Shown: in pieces, positions 14,960 through 23,682 of the stretch
Position numbering within the stretch: the first letter of the stretch is position 1
How the letters are laid out: each line of letters opens with the position of its first letter
Assembly: GCF_014203735.1 (NCBI RefSeq)
Contig: NZ_JACHJQ010000005.1
Location: 124,001 to 188,000, forward strand
Length of the DNA: 64,000 bases
Source of the DNA: Actinophytocola algeriensis
GTDB taxonomy: Bacteria > Actinomycetota > Actinomycetes > Mycobacteriales > Pseudonocardiaceae
Direction of reading: 5' to 3'
Notes under the pieces: model-generated
Seen by the model: only the letters and a program-made list of their open reading frames with translations
Databases searched by the model: none
Told to the model about the DNA's origin: nothing
Position numbers and translations under genes: made by a program

Positions 14960-17919
14960 AGCCGCTCGATCCAGATGTTGCGGAACCTCGGGTTCGCGCC
15001 GGGGTCACCGTGGTCCTGCAGCCGGAGGTGGCCCGGTGCCGGGCCCTCCGCCTGACCGTTCCCGGTCTTGCCGTCGATGGCCACGTCGTTGTGCACCACC
15101 TTGCCGTTCCACACGACCGTCACCCGGGCGTCGGCGATCTTGACGCCCGCGTTGTCGAAACGGGCCGCGCGGAAGACGATGTCGTAGGTCTGCCACTGTC
15201 CCGACGGCTTCGCCGCGTTCACGTCCGGCGCCTTCTTCGTGTAGATCGCGCCTGCCGTGTTGTTCGCCGGGGGCAGCCCGTAGGACTCCAGGACCTGGAT
15301 CTCGTAGCGTTCCTGGATGTAGACCCCGCTGTTGCCACGGGCCTGCCCGGTGACCTCCGGCGGGTACTCCGGCTGGTACCACTCGGCGTGCAACCGGAAG
15401 TCGCCGAACTTCTCCTTCGTGCGGATGTCGCCGCCGAGCGACTCGACGCTGCCGCCTTCGACCGGCCACGTCGCCGCGCCGCCGGACGTCTTCTCCCACG
15501 CGTCGAGGTTCTTCCCGTCGAACAGGGTGATGCGTTTCGTCGGCGTGACGGTGATCTTGTCGAGGTTGACGTGGCCGATGTCGGTCTCCTCGTAGACGTA
15601 GGAGATCGTGTTCGCACCCTTCCGCAGCGGCACCGTCTCCACGTGGTTCGCCCACCTGTTCCACGCGACCGTGCTGGCCAGCCAGACCTGCTTCACCTTC
15701 ACACCGTTGACGTACAGGCTCATCGACCGGGGAGTGGGGCTCGGGTCGGAGTTCTGCCCGTTCGCGTACCGCAGTGCGATGTCGTGGCGGCCTGCCCGGT
15801 CCGCGTCGACCGCGAACGTGGTGCTGCTGCCCGGCTCCCAGTTGCGGTCCACGAAGCCCGCGCCGGAGTAGCCGGTGTGGTTGGTGTTCCACCCGGTGCC
15901 ACCGGCCAGCTGCGCCGACTCCGCCTCGTACTCCGGCGGCGCGGTCGTGCCGTCGGGCAGCCGGTTGAGGGTGTACCACGCCTCGGTGCTCCACAGCTCC
16001 GCACCGGAGGCCGATTCGAACGGACGCGGCGAGTGCACGTACACCACGTGGCCCGGCTTGAGCCCGGCCAGCTTCAGCGTGACCTTCTTGCGGTCGCGTG
16101 ACAGCGTCGCCGAGGTCACCTCGACGTCCTCCTGGTCGATCTTCGGCCCGCCGTACTGCGGCGTCGCCACGTACCGCCACTGCTCGGCCCGGTACTTCGT
16201 GACGAGGTCGGCGGCGGTCTCGTCGGACAGCGGCTGGGTGTAGGTCAGCTCGAACCCGCCGCGGATCGCCTTCATGGAGTGGATGTCGAACGTGCGGGCC
16301 TGGTCGAAGGACAGCTTCTGCAGGCCGTGCTTGAGCTTGCCCGCCTGGCCCCAGTTGCCTTCCCAGCCGATGCCGCCGGTGTAGATGGCGCCGTCGGGGC
16401 CGAGGCTGATCCGGCTCACCCCGGACTCCAGGCCCTGCGTCATCCGGAACACCGCGCCCTGGTACTCGCCGCCGACCTTCTCCAGGTACGCGCGCTGCAG
16501 ACCGCCGTAGGTGACGTCGCCGAACACCATCTGGCCCTTGAACGTCCCGTTCGGCAGCATGAGCGGGTTGCTCGGCGAGTTCGAGATCTCGCCGTGCGGC
16601 AGCCACAGCACCGGCTCGGTCACCGGCTGGTCGTCGTACGGGCCGTCCGGGTTCGTGTGGTGGTTGTAGAACGCGCCCTGCTTGATGCGCACCAGCTTCG
16701 ACGTCGGCACGTACATGCCCTGGTTGTCGGTGACGAACAGGTCGCCGCCCGGCCCCCAGCCCAGACCGTTCGGCGTGCGCAGCCCGCCAGCCACATAGGA
16801 CACCTCGCCGGTGTCCTTGTTGATCTTCAAGGTGGAGCCGCGGTTGGGCACCGGCTGCGGGTCGGCGGTCGCGCCGCCGGGCACCATCGCGATGCCCGTG
16901 GTGACGTAGAAGTACCCCTTCTCGTACAGCAGGCCGAACGCGAACTCGTGGTAGTTCCCGCCGAACGGCCACGTCGCGACCTTGCGGTAGGTGTCGGTGA
17001 CCTCGTCGCCGTTCGTGTCGACGAGCGCGGTGAGACCGTCCTTCTCGGACACGTAGATCGTGCCGTCCACGTACTTGAGCCCCATCGGCTCGGTGAGCGT
17101 CTCGGCGATCCTCTTGTAGGTCACCTTGGACGGGTCGGTGTTGCCGCTGACGCCGTCGACCAGGTACACCTCGCCGAGGACGGACTCGCGATCACCGCCC
17201 CAGGTGCTGATGGCCAGCCTGCCGTCCGGCAGCCAGTCCATGCCGGTCACCTGCGGCTCGAACCCGTCCGGACGCAGGTTCGTCAGCGTGTAGTCGGGGT
17301 GCACCGCGTTCAGCGGCAACCCGTCGCCGGGGGAGTCGGTGACGCCCTCGCACTCCTTGCGCCCGGGGGAGGTGACCCGGGTGACGTCGGCGTCGGTGCT
17401 CAGCACCGAGTTCGGCACGAGCGTGAAGCCGTCCGCGCCGGGCGGTTGCCACTCCAGCTTCAGCCGCTGGTCGAAGTCGCCGTCGAAGTGGTCGATGCGC
17501 AACGCGCGGAGACCGGTGTCCAGCTGGACGGCGCCGTCCTTCGGGGTGGCGCCGTGTCTGCCGGGGTGGTCGACCACGGTCGTGCCGTCGAGCAGCAGCC
17601 GGGCACCGTCGTCGCTGGTGAGCCGGAAGTGGTACTGGCCGGCCGTGGATATGTTGAGGTAACCGCTTACCTCGGTGACGAACCGGTCCGCCATGCCGAA
17701 GTCGGCTGAGGTGGTCCAGTCGATCGTGGGCATGAGCTTGTCGACGTTGGGGGTCTGGCCGGTCTTGAGCGTGCAGTAGTCGTCCAGGACCACCTGCACG
17801 TCGAACACCCGCATCGTCACGCCGGGTTCCTGCGGCGGGATGTCGGGTTGCGCGGAGGCTTGGACGGGTAAGAGCGGGATCATGGTGACCGCAGCGAGCA
17901 GAGCGAGTGACTGCCGCAT
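14956..17919 (-). CDS. Secreted multidomain PQQ-type sugar dehydrogenase-like protein (PA14, propeller, CBM, DUF1080)
   Basis: A 987-aa exported protein. Order: signal peptide (1 to about 24, ending QASAQ); PA14-like domain (about 45-150, YHFRLTSDDGARLLLDG) for glycan binding; a six-bladed glucose/sorbosone-dehydrogenase-like propeller (about 195-560, with GGNYHEFAFG, TPNGLGWGPGGDLFVTDNQG); a linker domain; a CBM6/35-like domain (about 680-790, YEAESAQLAGG); and a C-terminal DUF1080/3-keto-glycoside hydrolase-like domain (about 800-987, ITLFDGKNLDAWEK, RGNSGVYIQ). This suggests binding and oxidising or cleaving extracellular sugars. The start is followed by a normal signal peptide. A LacI-type palindrome lies about 145 bp upstream. 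Its TAG stop lies in the end of MITE-like element 1. Confidence 0.87.
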   Translation of the reverse strand: MRQSLALLAAVTMIPLLPVQASAQPDIPPQEPGVTMRVFDVQVVLDDYCTLKTGQTPNVDKLMPTIDWTTSADFGMADRFVTEVSGYLNISTAGQYHFRLTSDDGARLLLDGTTVVDHPGRHGATPKDGAVQLDTGLRALRIDHFDGDFDQRLKLEWQPPGADGFTLVPNSVLSTDADVTRVTSPGRKECEGVTDSPGDGLPLNAVHPDYTLTNLRPDGFEPQVTGMDWLPDGRLAISTWGGDRESVLGEVYLVDGVSGNTDPSKVTYKRIAETLTEPMGLKYVDGTIYVSEKDGLTALVDTNGDEVTDTYRKVATWPFGGNYHEFAFGLLYEKGYFYVTTGIAMVPGGATADPQPVPNRGSTLKINKDTGEVSYVAGGLRTPNGLGWGPGGDLFVTDNQGMYVPTSKLVRIKQGAFYNHHTNPDGPYDDQPVTEPVLWLPHGEISNSPSNPLMLPNGTFKGQMVFGDVTYGGLQRAYLEKVGGEYQGAVFRMTQGLESGVSRISLGPDGAIYTGGIGWEGNWGQAGKLKHGLQKLSFDQARTFDIHSMKAIRGGFELTYTQPLSDETAADLVTKYRAEQWRYVATPQYGGPKIDQEDVEVTSATLSRDRKKVTLKLAGLKPGHVVYVHSPRPFESASGAELWSTEAWYTLNRLPDGTTAPPEYEAESAQLAGGTGWNTNHTGYSGAGFVDRNWEPGSSTTFAVDADRAGRHDIALRYANGQNSDPSPTPRSMSLYVNGVKVKQVWLASTVAWNRWANHVETVPLRKGANTISYVYEETDIGHVNLDKITVTPTKRITLFDGKNLDAWEKTSGGAATWPVEGGSVESLGGDIRTKEKFGDFRLHAEWYQPEYPPEVTGQARGNSGVYIQERYEIQVLESYGLPPANNTAGAIYTKKAPDVNAAKPSGQWQTYDIVFRAARFDNAGVKIADARVTVVWNGKVVHNDVAIDGKTGNGQAEGPAPGHLRLQDHGDPGANPRFRNIWIERL

Positions 17920-17971
17920 GGAGGCCTACCTCCTTGGTGGCTGACGTCTATGTCCCACACAGAAGAAGACA

Positions 17972-18003
17972 ACTTCCGCCGGAAGTCAACAAAAGACTGT
18001 TGA
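17972..18003. promoter_or_regulatory. Two adjoining inverted repeats in the leader of the sugar-dehydrogenase-like gene
   Basis: ACTTCCGCCGGAAGT (17972-17986) is a perfect 7+1+7 palindrome, immediately followed by TCAACA...TGTTGA (17986-18003), a 6-bp stem with a 6-nt spacer. Both lie 53-84 bp upstream of the minus-strand start, in the likely promoter or 5' leader. They may be operators or leader hairpins. Confidence 0.4.
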
Positions 18004-18062
18004 GCACCTGCGAAAGTGCATCCGATTGGAGCAGGTTTACAACCGAAGCTAAGCCAGATAGC

Positions 18063-18082
18063 CTAGGTAAGCGTTTTCCTAG
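18063..18082. promoter_or_regulatory. LacI-family-type operator candidate
   Basis: CTAGGTAAGCGTTTTCCTAG is palindromic at 16 of 20 positions with a central CG, and its reverse complement GGAAAACGCTTACC core resembles operators of LacI/GalR repressors that control actinobacterial glycoside-utilisation genes. It lies about 145 bp upstream of the secreted sugar-dehydrogenase-like gene. No LacI gene is in the window, so the repressor is unknown. Confidence 0.5.
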
Positions 18083-18219
18083 CGTCGACAGTGTTCGGCG
18101 ACCGGCAGGAATGGTGGTGTCAAAGGATCTGCGTGTGCCCGGGGTCGGCCTTCAGCGTGCCCGCGCTCGTCGGCACGGCTGGTCGATGTGCCGGGCCGGG
18201 ACTGTCGGTGGTCTGTGCG

Positions 18220-18534
18220 ATGCTGCGGTCCGTGGTCATCGACTTCGACGCCGAGCTGTGGGTGTGGGACGCCCGGCGCACCGAGACGTGGACGTTCGTG
18301 CGGCTGCCCGCCGACGCGTCCGAGGACATCCGCGAACTGTTCGCGGGCAACACCAGGGGGTTCGGTTCTGTGCGGGTGCGGGTGGTGCTCGGCGGCAGTG
18401 TCTGGAAGACGTCGATCTTCCCGGAGAGTGGGAGCGGGTGCTACGTGCTGCCGGTGAAACGCGCCGTCCGCACGGCCGAGTCCCTCGAACCGGGGGACGT
18501 GGCGAGGGTGTCGGTCGAGCTCATCGAGCTCTGA
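18220..18534 (+). CDS. DUF1905 domain protein
   Basis: A 104-aa predicted cytosolic beta-barrel protein. The patterns AELWVWDARRTETWTFVRLP and VRVRVVLGGSVWKTSIFP match the DUF1905 family, whose function is unknown; members are often single small proteins in actinobacteria. The ATG at 18220 is chosen because the homologous region begins there; the frame stays open upstream to about 18091, but those Cys- and Trp-rich residues look non-coding. It converges with the DUF1479 gene, 15 bp away. Confidence 0.75.
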   Translation: MLRSVVIDFDAELWVWDARRTETWTFVRLPADASEDIRELFAGNTRGFGSVRVRVVLGGSVWKTSIFPESGSGCYVLPVKRAVRTAESLEPGDVARVSVELIEL

Positions 18535-18549
18535 GCCGGTGCGCCAGGC

Positions 18550-19818
18550 TCAGGCGAACCCCATACCGCGGCGGCCGGTCTCGTTCAGCTCCTCGACGGT
18601 GAAGCGGCCTTCCCAGTCCCGTTCGTAGTGCTCGGCGGGGAAGTCGGACGGGCTGGCGCCGGTCAGGAAGGCGCCGCGCACCCGCTCCGCGTACCGCTCG
18701 TTGCGAGGGCACCACGGTGCGGCGGGGATGTACATGACGTTGCCCCAGCCCTCCTGGTCGGTGACCGGGGCGACGCTGTGGATCATGTCGCAGTGCCACC
18801 AGACGGAGTCGCCTGCGCGCACGTCGGGGATGCCCGCCTGTGTGCCCACCAGTTCCGGGTGCCACTTCTCGCCTGCCGGGAAGACCTGGTTGACGGTCAC
18901 CCCGCACATGTCGTCGTCGGGCACGTCGCGCAGCAGGGGTCGCAGCATCAGGTAGGCCATCGCCTCCGGGATGGGCACCGTGTGCAGGACGCCCTGGTCG
19001 TGGTCCATGTCGGACAGTGCCGTCCAGCCCTGGAAGGTGCGGAACGCCGAGCACATGGTCGACCCGGGGTACTGCGGCCCGGTCGTGCGGTGGGCGGCGT
19101 CCCACGGGTCGTAGGCCTCGACGTCGCCGTCGAACAGCCTGCGGAACGCGGTCTGGTACTCGCGGGTCATCCACAGGTCGAGCGTGCCGGGGTCGAGGTG
19201 GGTGCCGAGACCGCCGGAGTTCGCGCCGGGCGGGCGGCGGCGGATGCGGTCCGGGTAGAGCGCGTCGCGAGCCGGGTCGAACCACTGGACGCCGTCGGAC
19301 TCGTGGCGCCACAACGAGTTCAGGAAGAACTGGACGCGGGCCATCCGGTCGCTCTGGCGGGCCTGCATCTGCGGGCGGGACCAGTAGACCGGGAAGATCT
19401 CTGGCTTCGAGTCCACGCTGCCGAAGAAGTCGTCGCCGGGGCCGCGGTAGTTCTCGAAGAAGTGGTTGCGTTCGACGTAGTCGAGGATGTCGGCATCCCA
19501 GCCGAGGGCCTGGTCGCGGTCGAAGTGGCCGCGCACGACGAGGCAGCCGCGCCGCTTCAGCTTGTCCAGCTGTGCCGAGGTGACGGTGCCGTTCTCGATG
19601 TCGGTGTAGTCGATCACCGGCCACACGCTCTCCCCGGCCGCGCGGTCCGCGTCGATCTCGGCCACCCGCGTCGCGACCCGGCGCCGCACCGCGGCGAACA
19701 CCTCGTCGATGCCGCGCCCGGACGCCTCGATGCGGGCCCGCAGCGCGGGTTTGACCTCCCGGATCGCGGCGGCCAGATCGGTCGGCGTGGTCTGCCAGTT
19801 CGGCACGGTCGCGGTCAT
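18550..19818 (-). CDS. DUF1479 family Fe(II)/2-oxoglutarate-type dioxygenase
   Basis: A 422-aa protein matching the DUF1479 (YbiU-like) family within the cupin/phytanoyl-CoA dioxygenase fold. GLGTHLDPGTLDLW gives the HxD pair (about residues 215-217) and SVWWHCDMIHSV the distal His, the expected iron triad; the C-terminal R-rich part probably binds the 2-oxo acid. It is predicted to hydroxylate a small metabolite, unknown here. It is divergent from the ROK regulator gene (start-to-start 88 bp), with operator-like repeats between, so it is probably that regulator's target and may handle a sugar-derived compound. Confidence 0.85.
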   Translation of the reverse strand: MTATVPNWQTTPTDLAAAIREVKPALRARIEASGRGIDEVFAAVRRRVATRVAEIDADRAAGESVWPVIDYTDIENGTVTSAQLDKLKRRGCLVVRGHFDRDQALGWDADILDYVERNHFFENYRGPGDDFFGSVDSKPEIFPVYWSRPQMQARQSDRMARVQFFLNSLWRHESDGVQWFDPARDALYPDRIRRRPPGANSGGLGTHLDPGTLDLWMTREYQTAFRRLFDGDVEAYDPWDAAHRTTGPQYPGSTMCSAFRTFQGWTALSDMDHDQGVLHTVPIPEAMAYLMLRPLLRDVPDDDMCGVTVNQVFPAGEKWHPELVGTQAGIPDVRAGDSVWWHCDMIHSVAPVTDQEGWGNVMYIPAAPWCPRNERYAERVRGAFLTGASPSDFPAEHYERDWEGRFTVEELNETGRRGMGFA

Positions 19819-19830
19819 GTGGCCACCTTT

Positions 19831-19899
19831 GGTGAGGACTCCTTACCAGAGATGAACGTAACCCGAGGGGCGGCATTTAGGCAACACTCCTTACTAGGA
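19831..19899. promoter_or_regulatory. Operator candidates between DUF1479 and ROK genes
   Basis: GGTGAGGACTCCTTACC (19831-19847) is palindromic at all but one pair around a central C. Its right half recurs: ACTCCTTACCAG (19838-19849) and ACTCCTTACTAG (19886-19897) are 48 bp apart. The second copy also forms TCCTTACTAGGA with TACTAGGAT-like -10 sequence just 6-14 bp before the ROK start, implying a leaderless or nearly leaderless mRNA. A shared site for autoregulation by the ROK protein is the simplest reading. Confidence 0.55.
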
Positions 19900-19906
19900 T
19901 GGTGGG

Positions 19907-21049
19907 GTGGATACCGCGAAGCCGCGCCTCGCCCTGCTCCGGTCGATGACCGACGAGCACGTGCTCCGCACGCTGATGCGGCGCGAGCGCGCGACGCGTG
20001 CCGAGATCGCCGCGGCCACCGGCATCTCCAAGCCGACCATCTCCGACAGCGTCCGCCGGCTCACCGAGTCCGGGCTGCTGGTGGACACCGGCGAGCGGAC
20101 GACCGGCCGGGGGCGGATCGGCTCGTACTACTCCCTGGCCACCGACATCGGTGCCGCGCTCGTGGTGGAGATCGCCCCGCACGGGGTGGCAGGCGAGGCG
20201 GTGGACGCCTTCGGCGCGGTGCTCGCGCGTACGTCCACGCCACTCGACCGCGACGCGGGCGAGGCAAGGACCGCGCAGGTGCTCGCCGAGGTCGCCGGCA
20301 CACTGGCAGGCCAGGTCACCGGCGGACTGCGCACGGCGGTCGTCAGCGCCGCGGACCCGGTCGACCGCCGCACGGGCGCACTCGTCCACCTGCCGGACGC
20401 CCCGTTCCTGGTGGGCGAACTCGCCCCGGTCCCGCTCCTCGCACCACACGTCGACGGCCCGGTCCTGGTGGACAACGACGTGAACTGGGCAGCACGGGCC
20501 GAGATGGCCGGCGGCCGCGCGACGGGCGTGCGCGACTTCGTCTACCTCCACCTTGGCGAGGGGCTGGGCTGCGCGGTCGTCAGCGACGGCGAGGTCCGCC
20601 GCGGCCACGGCGGCCTGGCAGGCGAGATCGCCCACCTGTACACGGCTGGCCCGGGCGGAAGAGCCATGCCGTTCACGGAGGTGTTCGCCGGTCTCGGCCT
20701 GCGCCGCCCGTCGTCCACCGCCATCGACGTCGCCGCACTGCGCACCGCTGTCACCGGTGCCGCCGCCGCGTCGCCGCGCGCGGTGCTCGCGACGGCCGTG
20801 TGCGGTGCCCTGCTGGCCGCGATCTCCCTGGTGGACCCGGAAATCGCGGTACTCGGCGGCGACTGGGGCCCGGACCTGGTGCCCGACGTGGCGGCACGGT
20901 TGGCCGGGGAAGCGCGCCACGTGCCGGTGGTCGCGGCCCGCGTCACCGACCCCCACCTGACCGGCGCCCGCGCCACTGCCGTCGAACGCCTCCGAGCCGC
21001 GATCGTCGCTACGACGGCGGTTTCGGCGACGGCGACCCCGGCACGCTGA
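19907..21049 (+). CDS. ROK family transcriptional regulator
   Basis: A 380-aa regulator. The N-terminal winged helix-turn-helix (about 12-65; TRAEIAAATGISKPTISDSV) is followed by the ROK sugar-kinase-like domain with VLVDNDVNWAARAEMAGG and LGEGLGCAVVSDG. The usual ExGH and CxCGxxGCxE zinc/sugar signature is only partly present: GGLAGEIAHLY is there but the Cys cluster is not, which suggests a regulator rather than an active kinase. It probably binds a sugar or derivative and represses the divergent DUF1479 gene. The GTG start follows a -10-like element closely, so little or no 5' leader is expected. Confidence 0.87.
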   Translation: MDTAKPRLALLRSMTDEHVLRTLMRRERATRAEIAAATGISKPTISDSVRRLTESGLLVDTGERTTGRGRIGSYYSLATDIGAALVVEIAPHGVAGEAVDAFGAVLARTSTPLDRDAGEARTAQVLAEVAGTLAGQVTGGLRTAVVSAADPVDRRTGALVHLPDAPFLVGELAPVPLLAPHVDGPVLVDNDVNWAARAEMAGGRATGVRDFVYLHLGEGLGCAVVSDGEVRRGHGGLAGEIAHLYTAGPGGRAMPFTEVFAGLGLRRPSSTAIDVAALRTAVTGAAAASPRAVLATAVCGALLAAISLVDPEIAVLGGDWGPDLVPDVAARLAGEARHVPVVAARVTDPHLTGARATAVERLRAAIVATTAVSATATPAR

Positions 21050-21124
21050 ATCGCCGTGAGGCCGGGACGGCGGTCCGGACCGAACGGGTGGCCGTCGCAG
21101 GAGGAGCGTGCCCCCGTCCTGGGC

Positions 21125-22384
21125 TCACCACCACCCGAACGCGAGCCACGCGATCGGGGGCGCGACCACGATCGAGATGAGGCCGTAGGTCAACAGCTGG
21201 CGGAACAGCCGAGGCCGGGCCGACGGTTCCGCGGCACCGAGGATGAGGCCGCCGGTGATGCCGAGCGGGTTGATGTCGACGAGGATCGAGGCCAGCGCGA
21301 GGGCGAGGACGGCGCCGACGGGGGAGACGCCGTCGGCGACCAGTGTTGGCAGCAGGGGCATGGTGGTGACGAAGACCGCGATGGAGCTGGCGGCGAACGA
21401 CGTGACACCCGCGATGTAGCACAGCACCAGCAGGCTGAGGCTCGGCGAGCCCTCGATCCGCAGCAGGTCGCTGATCTTCTCGAAGGCACCCAGGTGCTGC
21501 ATCAGCCCCACATAGGTCAGCAGTCCGCCGATCAGCAGGACCACGCCCCACGGGATCTTCGACACGACCGCGCCGGGCGCCAGTTTCAGCACCAGTTGCA
21601 GCAACACGGCCGCGGTCAGGCCGAGGTAGCCCACGTTCATGTCGAAGCCGACCGACAGGACGACGACGGCGAGCATGCACGCGAGGGTGAGCGCGCGGGC
21701 ACCCATGCCCGCGGCCGGTGTCTCGGAGTCCACATCGGACAGTCCGCGGCCTGCCGCCGGAGTGGTGACGCGGCCGCGCGGCACGGCACCGGTGCCTACG
21801 CCGATCACCAGGCACACCACGCACACGACCACACCGGTCAGCAGGCCGCCGAGCAGGAACGACACCGGCGCCGACGACGGCAGGCCGAGACCGAGCTTGT
21901 CACCCTGCCCGCGTGCGGACACGCCGTAGACGGCGAGCGGTGAGAGCAGGCCGCTGATGATGCCGGTGACGCCCAGGACCGCGGCGACGAGCGGCGAGTA
22001 CCGGTAGCGCGCGGCGAGCCCGAGCGCGATGGGCGCGACGATCGCGGTCGCGGCGGCGGGCAGCGTGCCGACCGCGGTCAGCACCGCGCCGATGACGAAC
22101 GGGACCAGCGGCACCAGCACCGCGCGTCCACCGACCAGCCGCAACAGCAGGTCGAGCAGCCAGTCGAGCGTCCCGTTGAGGTGGGCGACCGCGAACAACG
22201 CCGTGACGCCGACGATGAGCACGAAGAAGTCGGCCGGGAAGAACCCGGTCACCTCGTCCGTCGGCACCCCGGCCGCCAGACCGAGCAGGAACGCCGCCGC
22301 GAGCGCGGCGCTGCCGAGGTCGAACCTCGGCAGCAGCGTCGCCGCGAACAGGGCGACCAGCACGATGATGGACGCGACTGCCAT
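21125..22384 (-). CDS. MatC-like dicarboxylate carrier (SLC13/CitM-type permease)
   Basis: A 419-aa integral membrane protein with about 11-12 hydrophobic segments across its whole length. The N-terminal part, with FFPADFFVLIVGVTALFAVA and LPAAATAIVAPIALGL, resembles the dicarboxylate carrier MatC, and the C-terminal half repeats the ion-transporter fold. Expected substrates are malonate or another small dicarboxylate. The ATG is 1 nt downstream of the stop of the CoA-transferase gene, so the two are co-transcribed and the CoA-transferase may activate what this carrier imports. Confidence 0.82.
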   Translation of the reverse strand: MAVASIIVLVALFAATLLPRFDLGSAALAAAFLLGLAAGVPTDEVTGFFPADFFVLIVGVTALFAVAHLNGTLDWLLDLLLRLVGGRAVLVPLVPFVIGAVLTAVGTLPAAATAIVAPIALGLAARYRYSPLVAAVLGVTGIISGLLSPLAVYGVSARGQGDKLGLGLPSSAPVSFLLGGLLTGVVVCVVCLVIGVGTGAVPRGRVTTPAAGRGLSDVDSETPAAGMGARALTLACMLAVVVLSVGFDMNVGYLGLTAAVLLQLVLKLAPGAVVSKIPWGVVLLIGGLLTYVGLMQHLGAFEKISDLLRIEGSPSLSLLVLCYIAGVTSFAASSIAVFVTTMPLLPTLVADGVSPVGAVLALALASILVDINPLGITGGLILGAAEPSARPRLFRQLLTYGLISIVVAPPIAWLAFGWW

Positions 22385-22385
22385 G

Positions 22386-23558
22386 TCAGACCACTCCCTT
22401 GTGGCGCAACTCGTCGATCTCCGGTCCGGCCAGCCCGGCGAGGTCCCGCAGCACGTCCGCGGTGTGCTCGCCGAGGGCCGGGGCACCGGCGCCGACGACA
22501 CCGTCGAAGCCGGAGAAGCGCCCGGCGGGCGCCTGCATGAGCCGGCCCGCCACGGCCGTCACGGAACCGCGCGCGCGGATGTGCGGGTCGGCGCACAGGT
22601 CCGCCGCCGAGTTCACCGGGCCCGCGGCCACCCCGGCGGCGACGAGCGTGTCCATCAGTGGTTCGAGGTCGCGGGCGGCGACGAACCCGGCGACCCGCGC
22701 CTCGATCTCCTCGCGGTGCTCGAGCCGGGCGGTCATCGAGTCGTGCACGGCGAGGTCCGGCGCGTCCATGACCGCGACCAGCCGCCGCCACATCTGCTCG
22801 GTCGACGCGGGCAGCGCGAGCCACCGGCCGTCGCGGGTCCGGTAGAGGCTGTTGGGGCTGATGTGCGGGTTCTGGTTGCCCTGTCGCTCGCGGGAGTTGC
22901 CCGTGGCGCCGTACTCGACGACGAAGTCCTCCATCATCCGCAGCAGCGGTTCGTACAGCGGGATGTCGGCCAGCTGGGCCTCGCCGGTGCGGTCGCGCTG
23001 GCGCAGCGCCAGCATCGCGGCGAACGCGGCGTACATGCCGGTGACGCCGTCGGCGACGGGGTAGCCGGCGAACACCGGCGGCCCGTCGGGGTCACCGGTG
23101 CGGTAGGTGAGCCCGGCGAACGCCTCCGCGACCCGGGCGAACCCGGGGCGCTCGGCGTAGGGCCCGGTGCGGCCGAAGGCGCTCACGTGCACCATCACGA
23201 GGTCGGGCCGGTAGGCGCGGAGGTCGTCGAAGTCCACGCGGAACCGGCGCAGCGTCGTCGGGCGGAAGTTGGTCACCACCACGTCCGCGCCCTCGGCGAG
23301 ACGCCCGACCAGCCGCGCCGCCTCCGGGTGGTGCAGGTCGACCGTCACGCTGCGCTTGCCGCGGCCGACCATCGCCCACGCGGCCGAGAGCCCGTCCTCG
23401 AGCGGTGGGTAGTGCCGCGCCGGGTCACCGCCGTCGGGGTGCTCGATCTTGATCACCTCGGCGCCGAACTCGCCGAGCAGCGACGACGCCAGCGGGCCGG
23501 CGAGGATCGTCGACATGTCCAGGACGCGCACACCGCTCAGTGGTCCGTTGCTCGCCAC
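22386..23558 (-). CDS. Class III CoA-transferase (CaiB/BaiF family)
   Basis: A 390-aa enzyme of the formyl-CoA transferase type. LSGVRVLDMSTILAGPLASSLLGEFGAEVIKIEHPDGGDPAR holds the expected N-terminal motif, and the catalytic Asp is expected near the LADIPLYEPLLRMMEDF segment. Class III enzymes pass CoA between carboxylic acids through a mixed-anhydride mechanism and usually act as dimers with interlocked chains. The GTG at 23558 has AAAGGA 7 nt upstream. It is first in an operon with the MatC-like carrier and divergent from a LysR gene, suggesting uptake and activation of an organic acid whose identity is unknown. Confidence 0.88.
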   Translation of the reverse strand: MASNGPLSGVRVLDMSTILAGPLASSLLGEFGAEVIKIEHPDGGDPARHYPPLEDGLSAAWAMVGRGKRSVTVDLHHPEAARLVGRLAEGADVVVTNFRPTTLRRFRVDFDDLRAYRPDLVMVHVSAFGRTGPYAERPGFARVAEAFAGLTYRTGDPDGPPVFAGYPVADGVTGMYAAFAAMLALRQRDRTGEAQLADIPLYEPLLRMMEDFVVEYGATGNSRERQGNQNPHISPNSLYRTRDGRWLALPASTEQMWRRLVAVMDAPDLAVHDSMTARLEHREEIEARVAGFVAARDLEPLMDTLVAAGVAAGPVNSAADLCADPHIRARGSVTAVAGRLMQAPAGRFSGFDGVVGAGAPALGEHTADVLRDLAGLAGPEIDELRHKGVV

Positions 23559-23647
23559 GCATATTCCTTTCACACGGTCGTGAGGGTCTCCGCAGGTCAC
23601 CACACCATGCCGGGGCAACGCCCGCCCCGGGAACACGGCTTCGTCAC

Positions 23648-23676
23648 TCACCGGTGAAAGGTTCCGGCTTTATAGT
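23648..23676 (+). promoter_or_regulatory. LysR gene promoter and operator candidate
   Basis: The palindrome TCACCGGTGA (23648-23657) is followed by TATAGT (23671-23676), a good -10 hexamer. The ATG at 23683 falls where transcription should start, so the LysR mRNA is probably leaderless. The palindrome lies at the expected -35 region and could mediate autorepression and divergent control of the CoA-transferase operon. Confidence 0.55.
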
Positions 23677-23682
23677 GTCGGG

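Larger units (their letters stand above)
17920..18219. other. Divergent intergenic region
   Basis: A 300-bp gap between the secreted sugar-dehydrogenase-like gene (minus) and the DUF1905 gene (plus), less GC-rich than its surroundings, especially at 17940-18085. It holds two small inverted repeats (17972-17986 and 17986-18003) and a 20-bp palindrome (18063-18082). No further gene was recognised. Confidence 0.5.

Noticed and set aside
18091-18219. Longer N-terminus for the DUF1905 protein.
   Set aside because: The extra 43 residues are Cys/Trp-rich and lie before the start of the family match; the internal ATG fits better.
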